Source of the DNA: Serilophus lunatus
Taxonomy: Eukaryota > Chordata > Aves > Passeriformes > Eurylaimidae
Direction of reading: 5' to 3'
Assembly (NCBI GenBank): GCA_013399895.1
Contig: VXBA01005890.1
Span: forward strand, 174,071 to 238,070
Length of the DNA stretch: 64,000 nt
The notes beneath the pieces are model-generated. The model was not told the DNA's origin, did no database searches, and saw only the letters and a program-made list of their open reading frames with translations. This document shows positions 11,801 through 26,800 of the stretch, piece by piece; within the stretch, counting starts at the first letter, position 1; every line of letters starts with the position of its first letter. Both the position numbers and the translations under genes were made by a program.

Positions 11801-14800
11801 AATCATATGGCTGTTAAAAAAGCAAGCCTGTCTTTTCCTGTTAAGTAGTAATAAAGGAGTTAGTATACAAAAAAATAACACTTGAATTTTATTTTCCAGC
11901 TTTCTGCACTTTCAGACCAACAAAAAGCTAACGTAGAGGTAAGTATTTTTTTTACTACACATTATATTCTTCAAGAACACAGTGAATCAAATATTTCACT
12001 GAAACAAATCATGTTTTATTTATATGCCTCAAAATGTGTGTGTGACAATAATTAAAATAGAAGATTTTAAGGACAGTGTGTTTCATTTTCTGCCAAGTAA
12101 CTGCAGTTGTTTCTTTAAATAGTAAACCTATAATGAATTGTGTCTAAAGATGATTTTAGTGCTGCTCTTCCCAAACAACTCAAGTATATGTTGGTAAGCT
12201 CCTGTACAGACTGTGCTGTTCACAGAATATTCTTAAATCAATACAGAAGAGTTGTTTTGTTGAAGTTTTGTATTCTTACTAAAGCCTGCCCTAATTCCAA
12301 AGGATTGGAAGAAGTCTAGGAAGGGTTGTCATAAAATCATTTTTAGGCACTGGAATGGGCTGCCCAGGGAGAAGTGGTGGAGTCGCCATCCCTGGAGATA
12401 TTTAAGAAGAAACTGGATGAGTGTGGCACTGAGTACCATGGTCTAGTTTGTAACGTGATGTTGGGTCAAAGGTTGGACTCGATCTTGGAGGTCTTTCCAA
12501 CTGAATTGTTTCTGTGAAAAATAAACCTTTCATTGTATAAGTTAAACTTAGGAAAGAAGTGGCAATTCAGCTATAACAGTTGTAATTATGAGCAGTTATA
12601 TGTTAAACTTAAACTTGATCTTAATGTATATTTAATATGCTTGAGTTTACATAAAGTTTATAAATAAAGCATTAAGTTTAATAAGTAAACTTTATGTCCA
12701 GTTTTGGAAGCAGTAAACTACTTTGGATTTTTCAGCCCATTCCTTTAATTTTGTCTCACTATGACTCTTCTGCACCAATGTGGATTACTAATTTGGATGT
12801 TGAACTGGTTAGGTTGGTGCAGGTATTTTGTAAGTTCATACAGCTGACAGGTGTGATTCCCTTTCCTTTACAAAGAAAACTGAATTCTGTACCTGTTCTA
12901 ACATGAAAAGTTGAATTTGGATAACTGTGGTATAAATTATCTTGATCTAATGATTCATCTAATGTCTGTTTAAATTGGATTAAGTAACACAGTAAGAGAA
13001 CTTTGATAGTATCACTGAATCTTATTTTTTACTGTCTTTTGTTCTTATAACTAGATCAAACTGTATTACTGCTGCAGTTGACTTAAGATACTAAAAGTTT
13101 GAATGTGTTACTGTCCTGAACTATGTTGTTTTGCTAAAATTGCTTTCATACTGGCGATCCTCCAGTATGAAATGATTTCTTAATTTCACTGAGCACTTCT
13201 TGAGGATTTATGTTAAACTGAGAAGCCGCCATACAATTTTTTTTTTTCTTTCCTCTGACTCATAATAAATAATGGGAAATAGTCCAAAACTTATGGTTGT
13301 CTGTCTTAAGCTTTAAATTCTGTGCTTGGCAGCATTCCTTTAAAGTTTTTCACCAAAGTTCTCACTTTTAACTTGTTCATTATTTGAACACCAAAAAAAG
13401 GAGGTGTTGTTTATTGTGCCTTCAAAGTGTTTTCTCATCAGCAGGATCACATTTTTAATTCCTGGAATGACAGGTCCTTTTAAATATCTTTGGCTACAAG
13501 CATATTGCATTAATGTTTAGCAATTATTTTAATTCTTTGATATCGCTTCTTACGTACCAACAATCCTACTAAGGTGGAATTGCACTTCAGTGGAATGGAA
13601 GCTATGGATAAAGTTTATTAGAGACCCTTCTGTTGTGTAATGAGGTGCAGAAAGGACCCCCTTGCTTTCTAAACTCCTTCTCAGAGGGGAGTCCGGGTGT
13701 GGCTGGATCTACTCCTAGTCCCAGACTTAGTCCATGGTTTATATATAAAGGATTATTCAGGGGTAATTGAGTCTTTGTACAACTTTATCCCACAGGATTA
13801 AGGACAGCAAAACAAATATATATTATATCAATGATTAATACGTTGATGATGATAATGTTTAGACTAAAAGACTTGAATCAGAAGTGTTTACTATGTGCCA
13901 CAGATAGTAGTTACAGTGTAGAGCTACTAATGTAGAGTGCATTGTTCCTTGAAGCAATATTGAAACAGCAATATTAAAGCTAGCAAAACAATTATTGAGT
14001 AGAGATTGATGTTGCTCGCCCACCCCAGTAACTGTGAGCTATTAGAGAAGTTGATGTTACAGCTAAACTGACCTGTCCCTTTAAAGTAGTATCTTGGCAA
14101 CCTGTTTAGCAGCTTCTGCCTAGTTCAGGCATCCTGATTGTTTTCAGTGTGAACTGAACAGCACAGATTACAAGCAGGAAATAAAGCCAGATAATACTGT
14201 CAGAGGCTGAGAGCTCCAAGGAATCTATCTTGTGTGTCTGGAATAGCATCTGTGTATTGTTTGGATGTAATCCATCTGTTTTGGTCTGGACCCTTAACTT
14301 CTGCTAAACCTCTGAAAATAATAGTTCAAATGAGATTAGAAATATTTGTAAACACATAATGCTTGCTTTCATGTTTTCTTTACTGTAGTGTTTTTAATTG
14401 TTTGTTCTTATATCTTGTCTGCTTCTGTGCTTACAGTTCTGTTTTTATCTTAGGCTATCATGTTGGCTGTTATGAAGAAGTTGACATATGATGAAGAATA
14501 TAATTTTGAAAATGAGGTATTGTGTTATAGGAATAAACAGATAAATGTAATTTAGCTATATGTAGTAAAACTTGCTCACACTTTTAAAAACCGTACATTT
14601 CATAGACTAAAGATTTAAAGGTAGGCAAAGAGTCTGTAGGCTGAATTTTTTTTTTCCCAGTATGGAAAGCTTTTTTAACTTCTGGATATTTCTGCAAAGG
14701 ACAAAACAACATAGTAAAGGGATATCCAAGCCAGTTCAGTTAACATTATTTCTGGCTGTGTTTGTGCAGAGACATTCCTAGGCAAACACAGCTGTGCCAA

Positions 14801-17800
14801 TAACTAAACATAGCTGCTGAGGTGGCTTGTTCGGTGCAAATTTGTATGTTTCTGCACATCACTTCTGTCTGGCCAAAAAATTTTAGAAATATTGTGTGAT
14901 GAAGCTCTTTGAGACGCTGCTTGAGCTACTAGAGATGGTCAAACCACTGTAAAAACAAGATAAAGGTGTGGTAAGGTCTTTGATTTCATTTTCCTTTCAT
15001 GCTTATGTCTGTCAGCCAACAGTAATGTTTGAGTTTGTTAGACAAACTTACTTTTGCTCCAGGCTGTTTGAAGAGTTGTAGTCTTAAAAAGTTTAGCTTA
15101 AACTATATGGAGACCATCATCAGTGTTGTCAGTCCAGTTTTAAAACTAAGCTAGATGCTGAGAAAGAACATCTTTGAAGAGTGAGTCAATTTTCAAGAAC
15201 TGGGTCAATAAGGCTTTGCCAAGAGCATTCTCTTTCCTGTATTTTTGGCTAGTTTTCAGTTTGGAAGGCCTTTTTAATATGTTTCTGAACTGAATGCAGT
15301 GTATCTCCACATATTATAACCAGCCATAAAAGAAACCCTGGCTGTTACATTACAAGAGTGCAGGGTGAGCATTATTGAGTTCTCTGAATGTTCTAGACTA
15401 GTTTTGTGTGTGTTTTTTGTTTTAGGTGTAATTGTCTAAAATGGTTGTGGATGAATTTAAACATGAAAGTATGGACTTTACTGACATGAATGCTTTGTAG
15501 GGTGAAGATGAAGCAATGTTTGTGGAGTACAGAAAACAGTTAAAACTCTTGCTGGACAGACTTGCTCAGGTTTCACCAGAATTACTGTTGGCATCTGTCC
15601 GCAGAGTGTTCAACACTACGCTTCAGTAAGTTGTGGTTTCTAACTTGTTTTGCGTGATGCCCTTTGGGGTTTTTTTGCCTTTTGTGAAATGTCAAGAGTT
15701 AGTAATGAATTTGTGTGATGCAGTAATATGAGGCCAGTTGATAGAATGAGCTCATTACAGGATAAATATGACTTTGTATAATCTTACTCCTTAGAATGAA
15801 AAAGCTTTCTTTTTGTAACCTGAAATGATAGCTTTTCTTTCCTAGAGATGTTCCTTGATCTTTGTCACTTACCTACACTGCAACAGCCATTTGCATGGAT
15901 ACTCACTTTGTCATATCTCTTGAGATGTAAATATTATGCATTACTTTTATCAGAAAAACAAAGGTTGGATACGGTTAAAAATGTAAGTGAAGTATTTTTG
16001 AAAAAAAGCACTCATAGACCCAATCCTGGAAATTGCATGTAAATAAAGAAACATGATTACTAATTGCCTGACTATGAGGACAGTTACATATCTACAAATA
16101 GAAATCCAGTATTGTTGCTGTCTTCCTTTTACCTTGCTCTTTAGTGAGCTTTCTCATGTGAGGCTGAATGGCTTGTCCATATGTCATAGTAGGTGGTTTT
16201 GTACTTGAATAAGCACTTCAAGAACTCTTTAGTTTTCAGGTTGAAACTGCTGAAAGACAATTGGCAGTGCTCTCATGAAGAGGTGGTATGCTAGTGGATA
16301 AAGTCTTTCAGAAGCAACTTGAAATACTGCCTGGACCTTACAGTGATTTTTTTTAGTTTAAATCTATTCTTTTTATGCTTTATGAAGAAGGCTCAAAGGA
16401 AAAGAACCATGATTCTTTCATAAGGTACTCAAGACTAATGTGATCCCTTCATATTCTTTCTCTAGAAACTGGCAGACTACAAGGTTTATGGAAGTAGAAG
16501 TAGCAATAAGGCTGCTGTACATGCTGGCTGAAGCTCTTCCTGTGTCTCATGGTGCTCACTTCTCTGGTGATGTTACTAAAGCTACAGCTTTACAAGACAT
16601 GATGAGAACGGTAAGTGTGTGTTGAGAACTATTTAAAAATGCCAATAAAGACTGGAACATTTTTAGTTCAAATGGCTTACCTTAATTACCAGCATGTCAC
16701 TTACACTGCAGTTTTATAAACTGTTTTATAAACAGATAAAATAATGACCTGCTAATGCTTTTATTTGTAGCTGGTGACTTCTGGTGTTAGTGCCTATCAA
16801 CATACATCAGTGACCCTGGAATTCTTTGAAACAGTGGTTAGATATGAAAAATTCTTTGCTGTTGAACCTCAGCACATTCCAACTGTTCTAGTAAGTTTCA
16901 TCTCATTTACATTTTTGACTAGATAAGACTAGGTAAATTCCTTAGACTTGGGAAATTTTCCTGTTTTTGGAAGGTCACTAAAGAAGCTGGGTTTCTTAAA
17001 TTGTTGCATTAGATTCCCTCCCATGTTGTTTATGGATTCTAAGACTGAGATGCTTTTCTTGATTGCAGATGGCATTTTTAGATCACCGTGGTCTTCGCCA
17101 TACAAGCCCCAAAGTACGAAGTCGAACAGCTTACCTCTTTTCCAGATTTGTCAAGTCTCTTAAGTGAGTAAGCAAATCTATCCAAATGGCACTTAATCTA
17201 CCATACACAGCCCTTCTGTAGGTCACAGTTGTCATTGAAATAGTCTGGGCTTTAAATGAACTGCAGTGATGTAATATATCAAAACAGTGCAGGGGTAAGG
17301 TTTAACAGAACAAAAATGGAATACATATGCTTAGTTTATTTTGATTATCTGTGAAAGCTGATCAACAATATAAAATACCTTTTCTTCTTTTCCTCAGTGA
17401 GCAGCACTGGGTGTGAGTGGATCTGGAGATATTCACAAAAAGTAACTTTTCCCTCACCCTAACTAATTTTTGGGTATTTATGATACTTATGAAGTTTAGT
17501 GATTGTATTAGAGCCCTCTGAACAGTCCTGTCCTATTGGTCTTATTTCATAGCCTTGTATTTAATACAGAAGCAGAAGCAGCTCAGAGATGGCTCAGATT
17601 CCAGCGTGATCCTATTTTTCAACTGTTACTGAAAATACTTGCTTAGATGATGCATATTTAAAAAAAAAAATGAGGGGAAGAAAGAAATGTTTGTTTCCCA
17701 CTATGCCATGTATCTATTTGGCCTACCACTAGCCCCATATCCATAAGCCAGATTTTTCTTCAGCAGTGCTTTACACAGAATTACACAGAATTAATAAGGT

Positions 17801-20800
17801 TGGAAAAGACCATGGAGATCATCAAGTCCAACCTTTACCTAGGTTAACAACCTACTCAACATCAGTCTAACATCTATACCATCTAAACCATTTAAACCAT
17901 CTAAACCATACCACTAAGTTCATCATCTAACCTGTCCTTAAACACATCCAAGGACGGTGACTCCACCACCTCCCTGGGAAGCCCATTCCAGTGGGGGATC
18001 ACTCTCTCTGTGAAAAAGTTCCTCCTGATATCCAATCTAAACCTTCCCTGACACAGCCTAAGGCTGTGTCCTCTCGTCACCGGGAGCCTGAGAGAAGAGA
18101 CCGACCCCCACCAGACTACAACCTCCTTTCAGGTAGTTACAGACAGCAATAAGGTCACCCCTGAGCCTCCTCTTCTCCAGGCTGAACAACTCCAGCTCCC
18201 TCAGCTGTTCCTCATAGGGCTTGTGCTCCAGCCCCTTCNNNNNNNNNNNNNNNNNNNNNNNNNNNNNNNNNNNNNNNNNNNNNNNNNNNNNNNNNNNNNN
18301 NNNNNNNNNNNNNNNNNNNNNNNNNNNNNNNNNNNNNNNNNNNNNNNNNNNNNNNNNNNNNNNNNNNNNNNNNNNNNNNNNNNNNNNNNNNNNNNNNNNN
18401 NNNNNNNNNNNNNNNNNNNNNNNNNNNNNNNNNNNNNNNNNNNNNNNNNNNNNNNNNNNNNNNNNNNNNNNNNNNNNNNNNNNNNNNNNNNNNNNNNNNN
18501 NNNNNNNNNNNNNNNNNNNNNNNNNNNNNNNNNNNNNNNNNNNNNTGACTCCATTCACCACCACCCTCTGAGCTCGGCCACCCAGCCAATTCTTAACCCA
18601 GGACAGAGTAAACCTGTCTAAGCCACAATCCATCAGCTCCACCAGGAGTTTGTTATAGGAAACAGTATCAAAGGCTTTACTAAAATCAAGATACATTACA
18701 TCCACAGGTTCCCCTCGTTGATCAGATGAGTCACCTGATCATAAAAGGAGACTAGGTTAGTTAAACAGGATCTTTCCCCCCTGAATCCATGCTGGTTACA
18801 TCTGATCCCCTTATTTTCCTGTAGATGCAGCATAATTTCCCTTAAGATGATTTGTTCCATAATTTTCCCTGGTACCGAGGTCAGGCTGACAGGTCTATAA
18901 TTCTCCAGATCCTCCTTCTTGCCCTTCTTATAGATAGGTGCCACATTAGCCATCTTCCAATCATCTGGAACCTCTCCAGTCAGCCAAGACTATTGAAAGA
19001 TGATGGAAAGAAGCTTAGCAAGCACATCTGCCAGCTCTCTCAGCACCCTAGGATGAATCCCATCAGGTCCCATAGACTTAGAGGATCCAGGTGGGGGACA
19101 GCAGGTCTCTGACATCTTCCACCTGGACCGTTGCGGGGGCTACACTGTTCCCTATCAACTAGTTTAAGCAAGGAAGCTTTGATACTTAAAGGAGATTTCT
19201 GTTATTGAGAAGATAGTGTCTAGCTTTACAGCTTAAATATCAGGAAACCTGTAAAAATGAATATGCTTTTAAATAGCGTTATTTGCTTTGTGTTTTACTT
19301 CAGTAAGCAAATGAATCCCTTTATTGAAGATGTTCTGAATAGAATACAAGACCTGATGGAACTTTCTCCTCCTGTGAGTATTTGCAGCAGATTTTAGTAA
19401 TGAATAAGGTTTGCGCTTGCTCATCTGTGTGTCTGAGTACTGAATTTTAAGCTTAGCATGCAAACTAATCACAAATAATTATCCTGATTTTTTGGTGTGA
19501 GATCACTTGCATGTACCTTACTTTTATACTTAATTTTAATAATCTTCCTTATGTGTTTTCTGATTCTGGGAGTGTAGGATAGAGATGGGTGTGTATATGT
19601 AGATGGCTTTCAACTTTGAGAAGAAAACCTTGATAAAGGACACTTAGTGAATTATGTGTGTTGTCTTCTATTTTAGGAAAATGGTTACCAAGCACTATTA
19701 AGCAGTGATGATCAACTTTTTATTTATGAAACAGCTGGAGTATTAATAGTTAACAGTGAATACTCTGCGGAAAGAAAACAGGTTCTAATGAGGAATTTGT
19801 TGACTCCGCTGATGGAGAAGTTCAAAGTATTGTTAGAAAAACTGATGATGGCACAAGATGAGGACAGACAGATGGCACTGGCTGACTGCCTCAATCATGC
19901 TGTTGGGTTTGCTAGGTAGGTACAGCACAGTCACTCTGTGTATATTTCTGGTTTGAGTAGAAGGGAAATAAAAAGGATTTATTGGGAGGAGGAGCTGAGT
20001 TTTCTGCCTGCCCTTTATTGATCTAGAAAATCATCAGTGATTGTAGAATTTTTTTATGGTAGCCCGTAAAATGAGTTGATTCTCCTTAGCAAAGGCTGCT
20101 ATGGATGTAGATACAGAGAATATTGAGCAAATTTATAATTAATCAGCATCTGTTCCTTGGCTGAAAAAATTGTACAGAGCTATTCTAATCCTGTGTTATT
20201 TGTAAATTGTTAGAATTTAATTCGCAAAACCTTCCAAAGCAATGCTACTTCATGTCAAATAATTCTGGTCCTTACTTCTACTGTTTGGCTCCTGTTTCAT
20301 GAAATGGAATATTCCAGTTTAGTGCATGGGTTTTAAAACATTTGTTCTTCTCAGTGTTAATGCTTCTTTGTGATACTGGAACATGAGCTTATATAAAACT
20401 TGATGTATTGCTTTTACAGCCGAACCAGCAAGGCTTTCAGCAATAAGCAAACTGTAAAACAATGTGGATGCTCAGAGGTTTATCTGGACTGCTTGCAAAC
20501 ATTTCTGCCAGCTCTCAGTTGTCCCTTGCAAAAGGAAGTTCTGAGAAGTGGTGTTCGCACTTTCCTTCACCGCATGATTATTTGCCTAGAGGAGGAAGTT
20601 CTTCCGTTCATTCCCTCCGCCTCTGAACACATGCTTAAAGATTGTGAAGCAAAAGATCTTCAAGAATTCATTCCTCTTATAAACCAAATAACAGCTAAGT
20701 TTAAGGTATGATGTTGCATAAGCTTTTCATGGTCAGAGTGTTGCTGGTATCTTCTCTTTTTTTGTTCAAGAAAAACAGGTGTGTGTTAGAACCTTACTGA

Positions 20801-23800
20801 AGGATTAATAAAAAAGTATATTTTGAAGGCTTCTACTGGGAAACATTGTCTTTGATCATGGTTATTCATTGCTGGGCTCAGTGATTAAATGGGTGTTTGA
20901 TTAGTTTTAGAATTTTATATTTTGTTTATTTTTTTGGTTTTATATTTTAAAATAGTACTTGCAGTACAAATTTGTTTTTATTGACACAGTTAACTCCATA
21001 CCCTCCACTGAAGCTAATCTAACAAACTATGCAAACTCTAAAGTGCGTTTTCTCATGTCCTATAATGAGATTTCCAGGATACAGAGATAGAGAAATATCA
21101 GATAAGGGCTATTCCTGCACGTATAGGGAGAAATAGTGTTTTAGAAGATCTCTATGCAGTGGTGTTGCATAAAAATGTACTCTGAGGCTTAATGCATTGT
21201 TAATATACTGACAAATATGGAGGTTTGGAAATGGCGCACGTGAGATATCTATTGAATAGGAGTGGGACTGTCAACTGATAATCTGGTAAAGGCTCTTGAA
21301 GCGTAACCTTTGGCGGCTTCCTAGTTTCAAATAATTCAAACGTCAAGTCAGTGAAGTACATGAAGTTACTAACTTGTTGCCTATGGTTCATTCCCTAGAG
21401 CTGCCACAAGAACATCACACTGTTGTGAATGATGTGGGAAATTCATTGCTGTATGAGTAGGTTAAGAAGCCCTTTAAATAGGCTTAGATAAGTCTTCCAG
21501 CAGAATGCAGAATTGAAATGAAAATTACTGCAAGTGAAGAGAGGTGCATTTTGTGAGCAGTGAAATAACTACAGTATACATGTGTGAATCAAGCATGTGG
21601 ACCTCTGTTTGGAGTATCCCATCTTCAGAACAGAGAAGGAATTTTGAAATACCAAGTATTTAAGAGATTAGAGAGGAAGACTCTTACCCCTTTTGTCCTT
21701 TTAGAAGTTTATGCTAAAAGCAATCCAAGGTAAGAGCAGGTAATTAAAAATAGTCAGTGAAAGGTGAGGAATGTAGAAGTAAAAAGTCACGGGAGCAAGA
21801 CTGGACAAATACCACATTTGGATGATTAACTTTGTATGATACAGTGCTATTTTTATTATAGTATGGTAAAATAAAGATTCTACCTGCTATTCCTTGAATG
21901 CTTTAATTTATTTTATCTTTAAAGACTAAAGGTAGACTCTTTAGAGAAGATTAAAGATAAAATCTTGCTTAAGAGATTAGGAAATAACATCTGAGTTGCC
22001 TCTTTATGGAATTTTAGGGTGTGACTGAATAGCACACACCTTCAGTTTTGCATTTCATGTGTGTTCAAATGATGTAGCACCATTACATATTTCTCACTAA
22101 AAGTGTTGCTTGTAAGTGCCAAGTTTATTCTGTAATGTCTGAAGTATTTTAACTTCTTCAGTAATCTTTAAAGAAAAGTTCTACAAAAGTTTGCCTTAAC
22201 ATCTTAGTGATGGTATTTCAGGAAATCTGAAATTGTATCTGCCTGAACAGAAGGATGAAAAGTCCTGAAAAAGACTAGACAGGACTAGTTATTTTTGTGC
22301 AAGAGGCTTAAAATAGTTGGTGTGTAAGTCAAGATGCAGTAATGTTCATGGTGACCCTGATGCAACTTGCTTTAAGTAATAGGTACATGAAATTACTAAT
22401 ACTGAAAGTGAGTCCAAGCTGAGAACTGTAACAAGCCCTAAAGTTTTAACTTCTAAATGTTTGATTCTTCAAGTGTTTGAATTGACACTCTCTTCATATC
22501 TCCACAGACACAGGTTTCACCTTTTCTGCAACAGATGTTCATGCCACTACTTCGTGCTATTTTTGAGGTATTGCTCCTTCCAGCAGAAGAAAATGACCAG
22601 TCTGCAGCTTTAGAAAAACAAATGTTACGAAGGAGTTACTTCGCTTTTCTGCAGACAGTAACTGGCAGTGGAATGAGTGAAGTCATAGCTAATCAAGGTA
22701 AGGAGTTCAGCTTCTTAAAGGTTTTATCTACTAAAATCATTAGCCTCGTTCCTGTCAATTACTGTTAACTGTGTTAAGGTAAAATGGATTGATGTAAATA
22801 CAGCATTCAGTTTGCCTGATTCAAATTACCTGTTGTGCAGGAATTTAGGTTTGTGAAAGCCAGCTATAATAGGCATATACTCCGTATTGATCTTTTCAGC
22901 TTATTGTGATCGCTGTGTCTGCAAGGACAAGGATGGTGTATCCATCCTCATGCATCATTGTATTTGTCTGGTGAATCTGAGATCAACCAACAGTGTTCAG
23001 ACTGTTGGCAAGACCACTCACAGCTGCCAGTATTCATTATGTTCATTTTCTGAAGGACACATCAATAACTTCAGTAAATTTTTATTACTATCACCTCATC
23101 TTATCTGTGGTAGAAGGCATCATGTGACTTGCCATATGTGTAGTTACCAGGTTTTCCTCACCCTTAGTGGCCAGATGGAAATTATTTCTTTTCACAGCAG
23201 AAATTTGAAGTCATGTGTAGTTACTTGATTCTTTAAAGTGACTCAGCTGGTAGGCGGAGCTCAAAATTTCTTCCCCTTGTCCTCAAATACTGGTAATACC
23301 AGTGGGAAAGGAAAGCATTTAAGTAGTGAGAGCTTTCTTGAAAGAAACACTTGGTAGTTCTGATAGGCCAAGAAATTGTTAAGGGAATCAAACAAGCACA
23401 GATGCAGCACCGAAATTTTAAATGTGTTGAAAATATCTTGCCGTGTTTGGCAAGATAAGCTAATTACTTCAGAGTTACTGAGTTTTAACTAACTCCACCA
23501 GGTTTAGGTAGAGAGGAGAACGTTTGTATTTGTAAGCGGGTCAAAGTACTCCCCTCACCTTTGTGTGTATCAAAGGCAAAAAAAAAAAAAAAGTAACCTT
23601 AATAAGAGTTGTCTTGCATCGTAGGGGAAACTTCCCAAAAATATTTGAAATTTGTGCAAAAAAGAGCTATTTTGAAGTTGAAGCATGTCTTCCAGGTCAG
23701 TATTTATATAAAATAGCTTAAGAGTACCAAAACACTAGGCTGCAAGTTAAAATGACAACTTCACTTTAATGTGTTTAAGGTGCAGAGAATGTGGAGCGTG

Positions 23801-26800
23801 TGTTGTTCACAGTCATTCAAGGAGCAGTGGATTACCCAGATCCTATTGCACAGAAGACTTGTTTTATCATTCTTTCTAAGTTGGTGGAGCTTTGGGGTAA
23901 GATTGTCTTTCCAGAATTCCTTTGCAGCTGCTGCTACCTGTGAAGCAATAATAGAACTTGGAATGTTTTTTCTTTTCAGGAGGTAAAGATGGACCAGTAG
24001 GTTTTGCAGACTTTGTCTACAAGCACATTGTTCCCGCCTGTTTCTTAGCACCTTTGAAGCAAACATTTGACTTGGCAGACGCCCAGACAGTACTGGTGTG
24101 TATTACAGACTGGGTTTTTTTTTGCTTTCATTCTTGTGGGGCAGATTGAAGCTAAGAAACCTACAATGGCCGTGAGGAATTAAAAATTGCCATCTTGCCC
24201 TTAGTTGTTCTTTTTGTTTGTTTTTTTTTAAATTGAGGTACGTGTATGATTAATTATTGAATATCATGGTACTGTGTTCTGTGGTTTACCTACACCCAAA
24301 ATCCACTGCAGATCCGAGTATTTAACATTGACATGTATTACTTATTAACTCATGTTCAGTGAAAGCAAAGATAGAGTTGAGTGCTCTTTAGTTCATTTTG
24401 GATTCAGCTGTGCAGAAATTTTTCTGATTAGAGTGAAACAAAACCTAGAAGGTCAAGACTCATTGTGTGAAGGGAAAATGAGGCAATAATTGCATGATAA
24501 TTGCTCTTGTTTTGGTCCTCATTAGGTTCTTTAGCTATAGACCAGTAGATCAATGCAACAGTCTAATGTTATAAATTACGTTTCAGGCTTTATCAGAGTG
24601 TGCAGTGACGTTAAAAACAATTCATCTCAAAAGGGTAAGCTTCATCATACTTTACAGGAAATAACTTGCAGGTTTCTTTCTAATGCTTTTGTTAATTTCT
24701 AGAAGTTAGATACTTATTAGGGTGAATTCCTTCTGTACTGTTACGTAAAATAACGGGATGACCATAATGCTGTGGAGGGATACAGGATCCAGTAGTTCTG
24801 CCTCTTGGTAAATTACTGCAAAATACTGACTCTTAAGAAGGAAAATCTCCTCACTTGATTGTTACTGTGTTTAATTGATCAGTTGGCATTCTTTTACTTT
24901 TCAGTGTAGTAATTAAACTGATGTAAAAGATGAATTAGTGATGTACTGTAGAGCACTTCAGTGTGAAAAATAAATTGATATTTTGCTGTGTAGGAGACTA
25001 ATTTGGAAAACATTTATGGAAAAAGTGAATTTTGCATTATCTAATGCCTAAAACTGTATTATATTCCCTTTTTAATGGGAAGTGAAACAGTTTCTATGTT
25101 CATGTTAGTTTCTTGCTACATATTTAACTTACAGGCTAACTTTTCTGTCAAATGCAAGTAAAAGTCACAAATACGGAAAAATTGTAATAAGTTCTAAACT
25201 GGCAGAAAAGAGATTGTGTTTCAGTTGAGGAGACCTTCTGAGTTTGTTCTTGTTCCTCAAAAGCAATGAAGAGAGAAACCTGTAGGAAATCAAGCTTTGA
25301 TAAAGGAAATGACTTGCTATTATGAATACTGTTTCTTTAACACTGTTATGGTTTAGGAATGGTGTTCTCTAATTTAATGTTGCCACTGCAACACTCCAAA
25401 CCATGCCCTGCTCACTCACTCCACCCTCTCCTTCCTGCTGTGAGTGGCTGGAGAGGAGAATTGGAGGCACAAAAGGTAAAGATCATTGGTTGACATGAGA
25501 AGAATTTACCAAAAGCAGCAATAAGATAAGAAACGAACAGTAACAGCAGCAGTACTAATAAAAGAGTGTACAAGAAAAGCCAATGACTTACCCATGAAAA
25601 AAAATCACCATGAAGAAACTGGTACTACTCCAACTGCACCTGCAGAGGTTCTATGGAATAAGCACCCCTCCTGGCTACTGCACAAATTAACCTTGTCCTG
25701 GTCAGAATCAGGACAAACCAAGACAAATGCGGGGAAGTTGCCTGAAATCTTTTCCCCTCATGTGAACTGTATCCGATGTTCTAGTTTTAGGGGGACTTAT
25801 GTTGATTCACTTTCCTTTGTTAGATGTATTGAGTCATGTTTGTGTTCTACCAGTGTACAGTAATCCCTCCTGTGATGAGAGTTTTTTCTGATTAAATGCA
25901 GGTAAAGGAAACAGAAACCAAAGTGTTAGCCAAAATGTTTGCTTTGTTCAGAGGTTTGGGAGTTTGTTACTGCTTAGTCCATTGAAAATTACATAGTCAG
26001 CGTTACAAGGGAAATGCTGTATTCAGGTGCACTTGACTACTAAATTTTGCAGTGGGAGTAGTATGGTAAAGCAGTAGGCAGGTACTATCACTGGTTTCTT
26101 TTATTTCTTCCATATGTCAGTGAAAGTAGAGCTGCTTTCGTACTTAACTGACTTTTACAGTTAACATGTAACAAACTGACTTGCTGTATTGTAATTCTTA
26201 TTTCAATGCAATTTTCAGTGAATTCTTCTCCTGTGTAACGAAAGACACCAAATTGCAGTAGACTCCTTAAAGCTTTATTTGCTGACAGCTGAGAATAACA
26301 TAAGCATTTCATATACTATTATTTCTCTGTAAAATAGTCATGTAAACCATCTGTTTTCAGTTTTTTGTACCACATAGCATAGGGCTGTGATTTTTCATTT
26401 GTAAAAAAAATATACTTAAAAAATTATATACTGCTTTTCTTTAGGGTCCTGAGTGCATTCAGTATCTTCAGCAAGAGTATTTGCCTTCCTTGCAAGTAGC
26501 TCCTGAAATAATCCAGGTAAGAATTCCTAAAAGAACTCCTTAGCAATCATAAATGCTAAATGGGAAAAAAATGGACACTTACAAAGTTAACTTTTTATTA
26601 TCCCACAATAAAACTTACTCAGTTATTGAATATCAGAATAGGATTTATTTAGCATAAGGAGTAAAGTTACTGCAAGCATACCTTGCCAAAAAAAAAAAAA
26701 GTTCAGTGCATGTGACTGCCTAAGCAACCTTCCTACTTGAATTCAAATTTTAACTGGAAAATATCCTGTTAGATAGTCTACTGTCTACTCCTCTAAAAGT

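Noticed and set aside
17850..17910. Minisatellite of CCATCTAAA-like units
   Set aside because: It is a short local slippage inside the CR1 3' region and is explained by that element.
18058..18953. A functional reverse transcriptase gene
   Set aside because: CR1 ORF2 remnant with a frameshift, a nonsense codon, 5' truncation and a gap. It is not a host gene.
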